Notes: generated by a model from the sequence alone, not told the origin. A DNA stretch of 64,000 nt from Nocardioides sp. (GCA_037045645.1 JBAOIH010000003.1:186001-250000); one strand, 5' to 3'; numbered from the stretch's first letter, positions 42,151 to 51,248 are shown. A program made the numbers and translations.

Positions 42151-44097
42151 GCCGGATTCAGCCCCCGTACGAGGTCGTGGAGGAGGTCATAACCTCGCTC
42201 GGTGAGGATGGACTCGGCATGGAACTGGATGCCCGCGAATCGAGGGCCGCGTACGACGTGGATGTCGCCGGTCTCGGGGTCCGCCTCGACACTGACTCCG
42301 TCGGGCAGGGTCGCGTCCCCGACCCGGGCCACGAACGTGTTGTAGAAGCCGACGCGTTCGGGACGCCCCTCGATCGACACGACCTCCTGGGTGCCCTGGA
42401 ACACGATGTTCTTGAAATGCAACCCCAGACCGAGGTGATGGCACAGCGCCTGATGCCCAAGACAGACGGCGAGGAAAGGTTGCTCACGCTCTACTAGACG
42501 CGCGACGGCCGCTCGCAGTTGCCTCATCTTCGGATCTTCGTCGTCACGAGGGTCACCCGGACCGGGCCCGACGATCACCAGATCGGCGTCGTCGAGCGCC
42601 CCGTCGCGGTAGTCGGCGTGCTTGAGCACCTCCGACGTCATCCCGAGGATCTGAAGCACGTGCGCGAGCATGTTCACGAAGTCGTCGTCGCCGTCGAGGA
42701 TCACCACGTGCTTGCCGCGCAGCGCCGGGTCGGGCGGTGTGCCCTTCTGATTGCGCAGCCAGAACGGCGAGAGCCGGTCGTTGCGCGCGTGCAGCGCGAG
42801 CAGCACGTCGTCGTCGCGAGAGAGACGGTCGAGATCGATCTCGGTGGCAGGTGCGGCCGGCACGAGTCCGAACGCGCTGAGGATCCCGCCCGCCTTCGCG
42901 TGGGTTTCCGCGGTTTCGTACGCCGGGTCGGAGTCGCGTACGAGCGTCGCGCCGGCCGTCACCTTCACCTGCCCGTCGAGGCCGACGTCGGCGGTGCGGA
43001 TCAGGATGGGGCTGTCCATCGTGGGTGAGCCGTCGGCCTCGCGACCGAAGAGCGCCAACGCGGCACCGTAATAGCCGCGTCCCTCGGGCTCGTACGACGC
43101 GATCAGCCGGCAGGCGTTCTGCACCGGGCTGCCGGTGACCGTGGCGGCGAACATCGTGTCGCGCAACACTTCGCGGTGATCGCGGTCGGTGCGCCCGGCG
43201 AGCAGGTATTCGGTATGCACCAGGTGGGTCATCGGTTTGAGGAACGGTCCGAGCACCTGCCCACCCTCGTGGCAGATGTCGCACATCATCTTCAGTTCCT
43301 CGTCGACGACCATGTAGAAGCTCGTAGATCTCCTTCTCGTCGCGAAGGAAGTCGAGCAGCCGGGTCTTGAGCCGGCCCGCCCCGAGGTCGCTCCCCGCTG
43401 CTGGAGTGACCGACGGAGTCGGCGTCTCCAAACCGCTGCCGGGTGCGCGCACCCGGAATGTCCCGGAGATCGGGTTCATCCGCACGTCGCCGCCGCGCAC
43501 GCTGACGTGTCGCTCGGGGCTGGCGCCGATCAGGAACCGGTCGCCGGTGAAGAAGCAGAAGGTCCAGTACGCCCCGCGCTCACGCTCCAGCAGCCGCCGG
43601 AAGACGGTCAGCGCCTTGGCCGCATCCCAGTCGGCGACGACGGCGCGGTAGTGCCGCCCGATCACCAGGTTGGCGCCCTCGCCCTGGCCGATCTCCTCGC
43701 GGATGATCGACTCGACGATGTCGCCGTAGGACTCGTCGTCGATCTCGAAGCCGTCGTTGCGGTCGAACTCGATCGGCACGTCCGGCAGCACCGCGAGGAG
43801 GTCGGCGACGGGGACCTCGTACTCGTCCTCGATGTCGACGACCACCAGCGGCGTCTGGTCATCGATGGCCTCGAAGCCGCGCTCCGCCACCTGTCTAAAC
43901 GGCACGGCGACGAGTCGGTCGGCCGAACGCCCGGGCGTTGGTGCGCCGGTCTCAAGCGGGATGTCGAGCAGCGAGTCCACGACGCTGCGCGATCCCCCCA
44001 CGAGTCCGACGGTGGGTTCGGCCTTGCGACGGATGACCGCCCAGGCCTGGTGCCCTTGGATCCGCTGGAGCAGGTCGGCGGCGGACTCCTCAGACAT
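42147..44097 (-). CDS. trpEG: Anthranilate synthase, fused TrpE-TrpG type (one +1 frameshift)
   Basis: About 649 codons from ATG 44097. The TrpE part has AYWTFCFFTGDRFLIGASPE, NPISGTFR, VVDEELKMMCDICHEGGQV, HTEYLLAGRTDRDHREVLRD and TGSPVQNACRLI. The TrpG part has VGPGPGDPRD, the nucleophile in LAVCLGHQALCHHLG, and IQFHAESILTE. It makes anthranilate from chorismate and glutamine. GAGCTTC near 43323 holds one extra base; YELLH should read YEFYMVVDEE. 1951 bp = 3n+1. Residues ~222-233 (LETPTPSVTPAA) are read from a decayed NR1 repeat. The single-chain form is the rarer TrpE(G) type. Confidence 0.88.
43399..43434. repeat. Decayed NR1 repeat in frame in trpEG
   Basis: Minus strand: GGTTTGGAGACGCCGAC, loop TCC, GTCGG, TCACTCCAGCA. 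The stem CCGAC/GTCGG is intact and the flanks resemble NR1 read in the orientation opposite to paaA. Confidence 0.55.
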
Positions 44098-44198
44098 GCG
44101 CAGGAGCCTAAGGCGTCGGGGTGATCCCCTCGCCATCTGTCCGACCTACGTCGGGGGTTCGCAGCGCTGCCGCACCGGTGGTGGGGGCCCGACCCCAC

Positions 44199-46460
44199 TC
44201 AGCCCACGAGCGTCAGCAACTGGGTGGCCCGGGTCAGCACGACGTAGAGGGTGGCGCGACCGGTGACCGATTCGTCCTCGATCTCCTGAGGGCGTACGAC
44301 GACGATGCCGTCGAACTCGAGACCCTTGGTGTCGAGACCGGTCAGCACCACGATCCGGTCGGTCCCCGAAGGCGCGAGGTCCGGGTCGGCAGCCGCAGCG
44401 CTCGCCGAGGGGGCATCGCCAGCCAGAGAGGACCACGACGCGAGCCAGCGGTTCACCTCCGAGCGCCGCGCGACGGGCACCACGATGCCCACGGTGCCCT
44501 CGACCTCGGCGGCGAGCGCCGCGACCTCCGCGCGTACGGTCTCCTCCAGGTCGTCAGCCGTCACGACGCGAGGGCCGATCCCGGTCGAACGGACCGCCTG
44601 CGGCAGGTCGGCGTCGAGCCCGACGCGAGTGGCGTACGCGGCGGCGTAGTCGTAGATCTCGGCCGAGTTGCGATAGTTCGTCGAGAGGTGGAAGCGGTGC
44701 CGCACCTTGCCGTGCAGGGCTGCATCACGCGCCGACTGGGACTCCGCCGGGTTGGGCCACGACGATTGGGCTGGGTCGCCGACGATCGTCCACGAGGCCG
44801 TTCGCCCGCGTCGCCCCACCATCCGCCACTGCATCGGCGTCAGGTCTTGCGCCTCATCGATGAGCACGTGGGCATAGCCGTCGTCCTCGATCCGGCTGGC
44901 CGGTGGACGCCAGGCGCGACCCGAGGGGGCGTACTCCCGGTCGGAGGCCGTCGTGAGCTCTTGGAGGTCCCCACCGATGTGGTCGTCGAGACCGTGGTCG
45001 TCCTCGTGCCGCTCGGGCACGTCACCGAGGGCGTAGCGCAACTCGTCGATCAGCGCGATGTCGTCGATGGACGGGTCGCTGCGATCGGCCCACGACTTCG
45101 ACAACAACGCCTGCTCCTCGGCGCTGAGGATCCCGTCGCTCACTCGGGCCAGGAAGTCCGGGTCATGCAGCCAACCGAGCACCTGTTGCGCCCCGAGCGG
45201 GGGCCACCACGAGGCGGCGAAGTCCACGAACTCGTCGAGGCCCAAGATCTCGTCGTTGAAGGCTTCGCGGCCCAGATCGCGACCACGCTCGCCGCGCACC
45301 TGGCGCCACAACTGGTCCAGCAGCGCCTTCGCGACCCGCGGCAGCTGGCGGTTGCGGGCGCCGTGCGCCATCAGCGATCGGCGTACGTTGCCCAGGACGC
45401 GCCGATCCAACGTGACCACGTCATCGCGGTAGAAGTAGCGGAAGTGCTGTGCGCTGCCGGGGGCCTGCTGGCGAGCCGCCCGACGCAGCACCTCGGCCAT
45501 CCGGGCGTCGCCCTTGACGGCCGCCACGGCGGGTTCGTCGTGACGCGTGGCGCGGATCCCGGTGACGACCTCACCGAGCGAACGCAGCGCGACCGCAGTC
45601 TCACCAAGGCTCGGCAGCACCCGCTCGATATAGCGCATGAACACGCCGCTGGGTCCGACGACGAGCACGCCACCGCTCTCATACCGACGGCGATCCGAAT
45701 AGAGCAGGTACGCCGCTCGGTGCAGCGCCACGACTGTCTTGCCCGTGCCGGGGCCACCGGAGATCTCCACGACGGTGCCGCCCCGGGGGCTGCGACCAGG
45801 CGCACGGATCGCCTTGTCCTGCTCGGCCTGGATGGTGGCGACGATCGAGTGCATGTTCCGGTCGCGCTTGCGGGAGAGCTGTGCCATCAGGGCGCCCTCG
45901 CCGATGATCGGCAGCGATTCGGACTTGGGGTCGGTGGGGTCGAGCAGTTCGTCCTCCACCCCGAGCACGCGTTGGCCCTGGGAGCGGAGCACGCGTCGGC
46001 GTACGACACCCAAGGACTCGGCGGCCGTGGCCTGATAGAACACCGCGGCGGCCGGGGCCCGCCAGTCGATCAACAAGGACTGATGACGCTCGTCTCGAAG
46101 GCCGATCCGGCCGATATAGCGAGCGTTCGGATCGATCGAATCCGTCATGTCGAGACGGCCGAAGACCAGGCCCTCGTGCGCGGCATCGAGTTGAGCGATC
46201 CGCTTGGCGGCCTGGAAGGTCATCGCGTCGCGTTCGACGAGCCCACCCTCGTGACCAAGACGCCCACGCTCGTGGCCTTCTTCGGCCAAGGCGAGCGCGG
46301 CATCGGCCGAGCGTTTCAACTGGACGTACACGTCGTCGACGAAGCATTGCTCCGCGGCGATCTCGCGACCCGCGACCTCTTCTGCCACCTTGCTCCGCTC
46401 TCTCCCCTGACCGTCGGCAAGACGGTCGACATTACCGGCGGAACTGCGCGGGCGTGGCAT
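44199..46460 (-). CDS. helD: HelD-type UvrD-like helicase (RNA polymerase recycling factor)
   Basis: About 753 residues from ATG 46460; the true start could be further in, at the VAEEV or EQCFVDD region. The N-terminal helical arm starts ERSKVAEEVAGREIAAEQ. Walker A GGPGTGKTVVALHRAAYLLY at ~235, Walker B/motif II VLIDEAQDLTPMQW at ~533, FHLSTNYRNSAEI at ~588, and late motifs VLTGLDTKGLEFDGIVVV and YVVLTRATQLL. HelD proteins bind stalled RNA polymerase, push out nucleic acid and, in some actinobacteria (HelR), protect from rifamycins. It is the last gene of its strand before trpEG, 101 bp away. Confidence 0.88.
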   Translation of the reverse strand: MPRPRSSAGNVDRLADGQGRERSKVAEEVAGREIAAEQCFVDDVYVQLKRSADAALALAEEGHERGRLGHEGGLVERDAMTFQAAKRIAQLDAAHEGLVFGRLDMTDSIDPNARYIGRIGLRDERHQSLLIDWRAPAAAVFYQATAAESLGVVRRRVLRSQGQRVLGVEDELLDPTDPKSESLPIIGEGALMAQLSRKRDRNMHSIVATIQAEQDKAIRAPGRSPRGGTVVEISGGPGTGKTVVALHRAAYLLYSDRRRYESGGVLVVGPSGVFMRYIERVLPSLGETAVALRSLGEVVTGIRATRHDEPAVAAVKGDARMAEVLRRAARQQAPGSAQHFRYFYRDDVVTLDRRVLGNVRRSLMAHGARNRQLPRVAKALLDQLWRQVRGERGRDLGREAFNDEILGLDEFVDFAASWWPPLGAQQVLGWLHDPDFLARVSDGILSAEEQALLSKSWADRSDPSIDDIALIDELRYALGDVPERHEDDHGLDDHIGGDLQELTTASDREYAPSGRAWRPPASRIEDDGYAHVLIDEAQDLTPMQWRMVGRRGRTASWTIVGDPAQSSWPNPAESQSARDAALHGKVRHRFHLSTNYRNSAEIYDYAAAYATRVGLDADLPQAVRSTGIGPRVVTADDLEETVRAEVAALAAEVEGTVGIVVPVARRSEVNRWLASWSSLAGDAPSASAAAADPDLAPSGTDRIVVLTGLDTKGLEFDGIVVVRPQEIEDESVTGRATLYVVLTRATQLLTLVG

Positions 46461-46485
46461 CCCCGCCGATCGGCTCAGATCGTGG

Positions 46486-47238
46486 TCAGGATCCCTTGCG
46501 GCGAGACAAGAATGCGAGCATCGCGGTCTTGGCCTCCTCGGAGGCGAACAACTCGGCGCTCTTCTCCGCCAGGGCCTCACCCCGCTCGTCGATCCGGGCG
46601 ATCAGATCGGAGTTGAGGATCACCTTCGACTCGCGCAGCCCCTGGGCCGCGCCGGTCGCGAGTTCGGCACAGATGCGCGCGGTCTCGTCGCGAAGTTCGG
46701 CTGCCGGGACGGCCCGGGTGACCAAGCCGTACGCCTGCGCCTGCTCCCCGTCAAACACCATCCCGCCCAAGGTGGTCAGCGATGCCGCACGGGGGTTCAT
46801 CCGGGCATGCACGGTCAGACTGATGATGGCCGCCGCCAGCCCGAGCTTGACCTCGGTAAGCGCGAACGTCGCGTCTTGGGCCGCGATCGAGATGTCGGAC
46901 GCGGCCACGATCCCGATGCCGCCGGCGCGAGCCGCGCCCTGGATCTCGGTGACGACCGGCTTGTCCATGCTCAGGATCAGCCGCTGCAACTCGACGATCC
47001 GCTTGGCCCCCTCGACCATGCCGCCCGTCGAGGCTTCGGAAAGGTCGGCGCCGGAGCAGAACACCCGGTCCTGGCTGCGGATCAGCACCACGCGTACGTC
47101 CTGATCGGCCTCCGCCGTCGCGAGATGCTCGAACACCTCGGTGACCAGTTGGCGCGAGAGGGCGTTCTTGTTGTGCGGGCTGTCGAGGGTGATCGTGGCG
47201 AGCGGGCCGTCGATGTCGAGGCGTACGAGTGCGGGCAT
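46486..47238 (-). CDS. Enoyl-CoA hydratase/isomerase family protein
   Basis: 250 residues from ATG 47238 (MPALVRLD). Crotonase fold: LATITLDSPHNKNALSRQL, the oxyanion segments VFCSGADLSE and IQGAARAGGIGIVAASDISI, and LGLAAAIISLTVHARM. It acts on acyl-CoA double bonds; exact substrate unknown. Ends 25 bp before helD on the same strand. Upstream lies the first of two identical palindromes around the AbiEi/DUF559 gene. Confidence 0.85.
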   Translation of the reverse strand: MPALVRLDIDGPLATITLDSPHNKNALSRQLVTEVFEHLATAEADQDVRVVLIRSQDRVFCSGADLSEASTGGMVEGAKRIVELQRLILSMDKPVVTEIQGAARAGGIGIVAASDISIAAQDATFALTEVKLGLAAAIISLTVHARMNPRAASLTTLGGMVFDGEQAQAYGLVTRAVPAAELRDETARICAELATGAAQGLRESKVILNSDLIARIDERGEALAEKSAELFASEEAKTAMLAFLSRRKGS

Positions 47239-47268
47239 GGGTCTATCTTGCCGCTTACGGTTGTTGGT

Positions 47269-47291
47269 GGTGTCACCTGGTGACACCTGCA
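47269..47291. repeat. 23-bp palindromic direct repeat, copy 1 (flanks AbiEi/DUF559 gene)
   Basis: GGTGTCACC-T-GGTGACACC followed by TGCA; perfect palindrome core. The same 23 bases in the same orientation occur at 48406-48428. Confidence 0.85.
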
Positions 47292-47310
47292 AGCACCGGA
47301 ACCGAGTTCG

Positions 47311-48294
47311 TCACCGTGGGCAGTGGGGACAGCGTACGAAATCGCCGGCCCAGCCGCCCTTGGCGAGCAACCCGGCCAGCAGCACGGCAGTCCGGCACGC
47401 GTCCTTGAACACCTGCCCCCACCCCACCCGCGCAGTCCGCTTGCTCTCGACGACCGCGGCAGCCAGGTCTCGCATGAGGTCGGCGTCTCGAGCCTGCGCG
47501 TTGTCGTGAAACAGCCGACCATCCAACTCGACCAGCAAGCCATATTCGTCGTAGTCCACATCGCGCACGACGACCTTTCCGGCTACCCGCCCGGAGACCT
47601 GTCGCTTGCCGACTGGCAGTCCGTGGGCCCGCTCGACCTTGGTGAGGTAGCCATGCTCAAGCACCGAATCCGCACCCAGCGCCAAGTCGGCCAGCACCCT
47701 GTGAAGCCAGCTCCCGCGCCTGGTGCGCCGACGCGACTTCAGGGCCGCAGTGAGGGCGGCGTACGTCGTCCTGCGCCGCTGCACCACCTCCGCGAGCACG
47801 GAGATGGCAGCGAAGTCGTCCGCTGCTGCTGCTGCGGCCACCAGCGCCGCATGCTCGACCTTCATCCGAGGCGGATTCTCCAGCCACCAGACCCGGTCGT
47901 CGAGGTCGGCAACGTGGTGGTGCACCACGCCTCTCACCGGGGCGACCGAGCGCCCGCGAGCCACCGCAACGTGGATCGGATCGGTCTGTCGCCACACCGA
48001 CTCGCCCCACAACGCGGCCGGCCAGGCGCTCAAGACGGCAGCCCAGGCGCGCTGCTCCCAGGTCAACCTGCCGGTGTGGTTCACATAGATGCCAGGCATC
48101 ACTCGCACCAGGTCTCGGCGCCGCAGCCGCCGCCTGATGCCGCCCGGGCTCTCGCCCAGTTCCAGCAATTGCGCCCGCATGATCAGCCCGCCTTGCTGCT
48201 TGACGAGCCGCTCGATCTCGCGGTGCAACGGCGGCCCGGTGCCATCGACGCGTACGCGGACCGAGGGGTGGCGGTGAGTTCGCGGTGTGCCCAT
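47311..48294 (-). CDS. AbiEi-type winged helix plus DUF559 (Vsr-like) nuclease-fold protein
   Basis: 327 residues from ATG 48294 (MGTPRTHR). N-terminal ~60 residues after REIERLVKQQGGLIMRAQLL form a wHTH like the AbiEi antitoxin N-domain (RRDLVRVMPGIYV is typical). The C-terminal ~110 residues look like the DUF559/very-short-patch-repair endonuclease fold: VVRDVDYDEYGLLVELDGRL, FHDNAQARDADLMRDLAAAV. The D...E-x-D arrangement could be the catalytic core. No AbiEii-type toxin gene is adjacent. It is flanked on both sides by identical 23-bp palindromic repeats, as a mobile cassette might be. Function uncertain. Confidence 0.72.
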   Translation of the reverse strand: MGTPRTHRHPSVRVRVDGTGPPLHREIERLVKQQGGLIMRAQLLELGESPGGIRRRLRRRDLVRVMPGIYVNHTGRLTWEQRAWAAVLSAWPAALWGESVWRQTDPIHVAVARGRSVAPVRGVVHHHVADLDDRVWWLENPPRMKVEHAALVAAAAAADDFAAISVLAEVVQRRRTTYAALTAALKSRRRTRRGSWLHRVLADLALGADSVLEHGYLTKVERAHGLPVGKRQVSGRVAGKVVVRDVDYDEYGLLVELDGRLFHDNAQARDADLMRDLAAAVVESKRTARVGWGQVFKDACRTAVLLAGLLAKGGWAGDFVRCPHCPR

Positions 48295-48405
48295 CCCGCC
48301 AGATTGGGGACCGGTCGCGCGGGCCGCAATGCACGTTCGTGGATCCTGTGGAGGGAAGCGTGAAGTGAGTGCGGAGAGCGGCGCCTGTCGCGTGCGGTGC
48401 CTAGT

Positions 48406-48428
48406 GGTGTCACCTGGTGACACCTGCA
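48406..48428. repeat. 23-bp palindromic direct repeat, copy 2 (flanks AbiEi/DUF559 gene)
   Basis: Identical to 47269-47291 and in the same orientation. Both are followed by (A/C)GCACC, extending the similarity. Confidence 0.85.
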
Positions 48429-48476
48429 CGCACCACAAGCTCGGGGGCAGTCGTCCTCGGCTGTCAGACTCGACTC

Positions 48477-49268
48477 ATGTCACTGCCCTGGCTCTTCCTG
48501 ATCGCGCTCGTGGCCATCACGGCGGTGATCGGCCTGACTGCGACCTGGGCGCGCGCGGCCGGGCGGGTCTCGGTCATGGACGTGGCGTGGGGGTTGGGCT
48601 TCGTGGCGGTCGCCGTATCGACCGGACTGCTCGGGGACGGCGACCTCGTACGCCGCGGCGCGCTGGCGGCTCTCGTGCTGATCTGGGGCGCCCGCCTGGC
48701 GTGGCACATCTTCGCCCGCTCCGGTCGCGAGGGCCATGTCGAAGACCCGCGATACGCCAAGATCCTCGGCGACGGCGGCTTCCCGGCGATGGTGCGCAAG
48801 GTCTTCGTGCCGCAGGGACTCGCGATGCTGGTGGTGTCGCTGCCACTGGTCGTGGGTGCAGGACTGGACGTGGCGTGGTGGCCGGTTGTGTGGATCGGCA
48901 TCGCGGTCTGGGCGATCGGCTTCGTCTTCGAGACGGTCGGCGACGCGCAACTGGCGGCGTACAAGGCCAAGCCGCGCTCTGCTCGCCCACCCGTACTCGA
49001 CACCGGCCTCTGGGCCTGGACCCGCCATCCCAACTACTTCGGCGACGCGGCCGTCGCCTGGGGATTCTGGCTGATCGGCGGTCTCGGCTCGGGGTGGCTG
49101 CCGGGCCTGTTGACGGTGATCGCGCCGATCGCGATGACGCACTTCGTACGCAACGTCACCGGCGCCAAGTTGCTGGAACGCACGATGTCGCAGCGCCCGG
49201 GTTGGGATGCGTACGCCGCTCGCGTCCCGCTGTTCTTCCCGCGCCCACCCCGCCGCGCCGCTGGCTGA
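48477..49268 (+). CDS. DUF1295 (steroid 5-alpha-reductase-like) membrane protein
   Basis: 263 residues from ATG 48477 (MSLPWLFL). Six to seven hydrophobic segments and the family C-terminal pattern DTGLWAWTRHPNYFGDAAVA...WGFW, which binds NADPH in related reductases, followed by VTGAKLLERTMSQRPGWDAY. Probably an integral membrane reductase acting on a lipid or steroid-like substrate; the substrate is unknown. Its stop runs into an NR1 array. Confidence 0.85.
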   Translation: MSLPWLFLIALVAITAVIGLTATWARAAGRVSVMDVAWGLGFVAVAVSTGLLGDGDLVRRGALAALVLIWGARLAWHIFARSGREGHVEDPRYAKILGDGGFPAMVRKVFVPQGLAMLVVSLPLVVGAGLDVAWWPVVWIGIAVWAIGFVFETVGDAQLAAYKAKPRSARPPVLDTGLWAWTRHPNYFGDAAVAWGFWLIGGLGSGWLPGLLTVIAPIAMTHFVRNVTGAKLLERTMSQRPGWDAYAARVPLFFPRPPRRAAG

Positions 49269-49273
49269 CGCCC

Positions 49274-49407
49274 ATCGCTGGTTGAGGAGGCCGTCTCGAA
49301 ACCCGCCCCACCGCTGGTTGACGCCCACCGCTGGTTGAGAAGGCCGTCTCGAAACCCGCCCCACCGCTGGTTGAGGAGGCCGCGAAGCGGCCGTCTCGAA
49401 ACCCGCC
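49274..49407. repeat. NR1 repeat array, left of the IS element
   Basis: Three NR1 copies at 49280-49303, 49333-49356 and 49369-49404, plus truncated CCGCTGGTTGACGCCC pieces. The sequence from about 49300 to 49407 is repeated almost exactly to the right of the IS (50761 onward). Confidence 0.88.
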
Positions 49408-49438
49408 TGAACCGCACTGGGTCTGATGGAGGCTCGGG

Positions 49439-50332
49439 CTATTGGATTCCGACCAGGGGCTGGTCGGTCCGTTCCGTAGCGTAGAACGTCTCCTCGAACT
49501 CTGCTGGTGGGATGTCGTTGAGGTAGCCGTGCAGGCGGTCGTGGTTGTGCCAGTGGACCCAGCTCAGCGTGGCGAGCTCGAGGTCCTCGACCGTCTTCCA
49601 CGGGCGGCCCTCGCGCGCGGGGCCACGGACCAGTTCGGCCTTGTAATAGCCGTTCACGGTCTCGGCCAGCGCGTTATCGTACGAATCGCCGACAGTGCCG
49701 ATCGAGGGCATCGCGCCGATCTCAGCCAGACGCTCGCCGTAGCGAATCGAGGTGAATTGACTGCCGGCATCCGAGTGACACCGCAGGCCAGGGAGCTGGG
49801 TCCCGCGTGACCACCGGGCCATCTCGATGGCATCGAGGACCATAGTGGTCCGCATGTGCGAGGCGACCCGCCACCCCACGATCGTGCGGGAGTAGGCGTC
49901 GATGATGAAGCAGACGTAGGCCACCGCGGCCCAAGTCGGCACGAATGTCAGATCGGTGACCCACAGTTGGTTCGGGGCCGTGGCGGTGAAGTCGCGGCCG
50001 ACCAGGTCCGGGTGGCGCGGCATGCCCGGATCGGGCTTGGTGGTACGGACCCGCTTGGTGCGCCGGACCCCCTCGATGCCGGCGGTGCGCATCAGGCGGG
50101 CGACCTGGTCACGGCCGATGTCATGTCCAGCACGTCGTGCGGCCTTCCAGATCTTCCGGGCGCCGTAGACCCGGAAGTTGTCCTCCCACAGCTGCCGCAC
50201 TACCGGTCCCATCACCTCGTCGCGCTGCGTGCGAGCCGAGGGTTGGCGGTTCTTGAACTCGTAGTAGCTGCTCGGGGCCACCTGCAGCACGTGGCAGATG
50301 AGCTCGACCCCCAGACGCCGGCCCGCGACCAC
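49439..50332 (-). CDS. IS3-family transposase orfB (DDE integrase)
   Basis: 297 residues counted from GTG 50332, but the frame is open further up to the orfA stop (VAAFIDANRDDVVAGRR). The working protein is therefore probably an orfA-orfB fusion made by -1 ribosomal frameshifting at TACAAGAAGTAG. Catalytic triad complete: Asp127 (LWVTDLTF), Asp188 (CHSDAGSQF) and Glu224 (ALAETVNGYYK), with D-x35-E spacing as in IS3 integrases. HTH_21-like region at 37-90. Confidence 0.92.
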   Translation of the reverse strand: MVAGRRLGVELICHVLQVAPSSYYEFKNRQPSARTQRDEVMGPVVRQLWEDNFRVYGARKIWKAARRAGHDIGRDQVARLMRTAGIEGVRRTKRVRTTKPDPGMPRHPDLVGRDFTATAPNQLWVTDLTFVPTWAAVAYVCFIIDAYSRTIVGWRVASHMRTTMVLDAIEMARWSRGTQLPGLRCHSDAGSQFTSIRYGERLAEIGAMPSIGTVGDSYDNALAETVNGYYKAELVRGPAREGRPWKTVEDLELATLSWVHWHNHDRLHGYLNDIPPAEFEETFYATERTDQPLVGIQ

Positions 50333-50361
50333 GTCGTCACGGTTGGCGTCGATGAACGCGG

Positions 50362-50706
50362 CTACTTCTTGTACTGGCGGTCGAGCTCCGCCCCGAAGAA
50401 ACTGGCGGCCCTCTTCAAGATCTCGTTGGCTCTCTTGAGCTCCCGGTTCTCCTGCTCCAGCGCCTTCAGCCTGGCCGCGTCGCTCGTGCTCAGACCCGGC
50501 ACGTGGCCCTCGTCGATGTCGGCCTGCTTCACCCAGGACCGAACTGACTCGGTGCCGTACCCGAGCTGGGCTGCGACCCGCTGCACTGTGCCGTGCTCAG
50601 TTCCCAGCTCGGCACGCAGCGTCCTGACCATCCGCACCGCAGCGGCCTTTTCCTCAGGGCTGTAGCGACGTGTGGTCGGCTTCCCCGGGGTGGTGTCCTT
50701 CGGCAT
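50362..50706 (-). CDS. IS3-family transposase orfA (HTH, leucine zipper)
   Basis: 114 residues from ATG 50706 (MPKDTTPGK). Helix-turn-helix of the IS3 orfA type (RYSPEEKAAAVRMVRTL, VQRVAAQLGYGTESVRSWV) and a C-terminal coiled coil/zipper, RLKALEQENRELKRANEIL. It binds the terminal repeats. Ends ...QYKK, at which orfB continues in the -1 frame. Confidence 0.92.
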   Translation of the reverse strand: MPKDTTPGKPTTRRYSPEEKAAAVRMVRTLRAELGTEHGTVQRVAAQLGYGTESVRSWVKQADIDEGHVPGLSTSDAARLKALEQENRELKRANEILKRAASFFGAELDRQYKK

Positions 50707-50760
50707 GAGTCCATCCTCGTTTCCAAACGATGGAGACTCCAACCAACCCAGTGCAGTTCA

Positions 50761-50910
50761 CGCCCCACCGCTGGTTGACGCCCACCGCTGGTTGAGAAGG
50801 CCGTCTCGAAACCCGCCCCACCGCTGGTTGAGGAGGCCGCGAAGCGGCCGTCTCGAAACCCGCCCCACCGCTGGTTGAGGAGGCCGCGAAGCGGCCGTCT
50901 CGAAACCACG
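50761..50910. repeat. NR1 repeat array, right of the IS element
   Basis: NR1 copies at 50790-50813, 50826-50860 and 50873-50907. The first ~110 bp duplicate the left array. Stem of the last two copies: GGCCGC-GAA-GCGGCC. Confidence 0.88.
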
Positions 50911-50978
50911 CCCTTACGGGCGATGCGCGCCACCACACCGGCGGTTACGGTCGAATTTCGCGACCCGAGGAGGCAGAC

Positions 50979-51248
50979 ATGAGTTCTGACGAGGTCAAGG
51001 AGTTCGTCGAGGAGACGCTGCGCGCGTCCAACCCCAACGCCACTTCTGAGCAGGGGGCGGCAGGCAGCATGGGTGTCAGTTCCGAACGAGTCGGAACTGA
51101 CGGTCGTACCGACGGCTTCAAGGACACCCGCGAGACCGAAGTCGACTCGGGCCTACCCGAGCAGGCACCGGGCAACGCCGAGGAGAACCCGGTCGGCATC
51201 CCGCCCAAGGCGGCGACCACCGAGCGAGAGCCACGCCCCGGCGGGTGA
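50979..51248 (+). CDS. Small acidic hydrophilic protein, function unknown
   Basis: 89 residues. ATG 50979 is well placed behind GAGGAGG (50967-50973). Sequence MSSDEVKEFVEETLRASNP then a Gly/Ser/Glu-rich, probably disordered remainder; no Cys or Trp, no membrane segment. Convergent and abutting with the Usp gene (stops adjacent at 51248/51249). Such small hydrophilic proteins are often stress-related, but nothing here proves that. Confidence 0.6.
   Translation: MSSDEVKEFVEETLRASNPNATSEQGAAGSMGVSSERVGTDGRTDGFKDTRETEVDSGLPEQAPGNAEENPVGIPPKAATTEREPRPGG

Larger units (their letters stand above)
49408..50760 (-). mobile_element. IS3-family insertion sequence, 1353 bp, complete
   Basis: Terminal inverted repeats: left TGAACCGCACTGGGTCTGAT, right (reversed) TGAACTGCACTGGGTTGGTT, with similarity continuing into TGGAG-CTC. 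A 4-bp direct repeat CGCC lies at 49404-49407 and 50761-50764. Removing the element and one CGCC restores a continuous NR1 array, so the ends are well defined. Contains orfA and orfB on the minus strand in the usual -1 relationship. Looks intact and therefore potentially active. Confidence 0.9.

Noticed and set aside
47311..48294. Complete type IV AbiE toxin-antitoxin pair
   Set aside because: Only the AbiEi-like wHTH is present, fused to a DUF559-like domain. Neither neighbour resembles an AbiEii nucleotidyltransferase.
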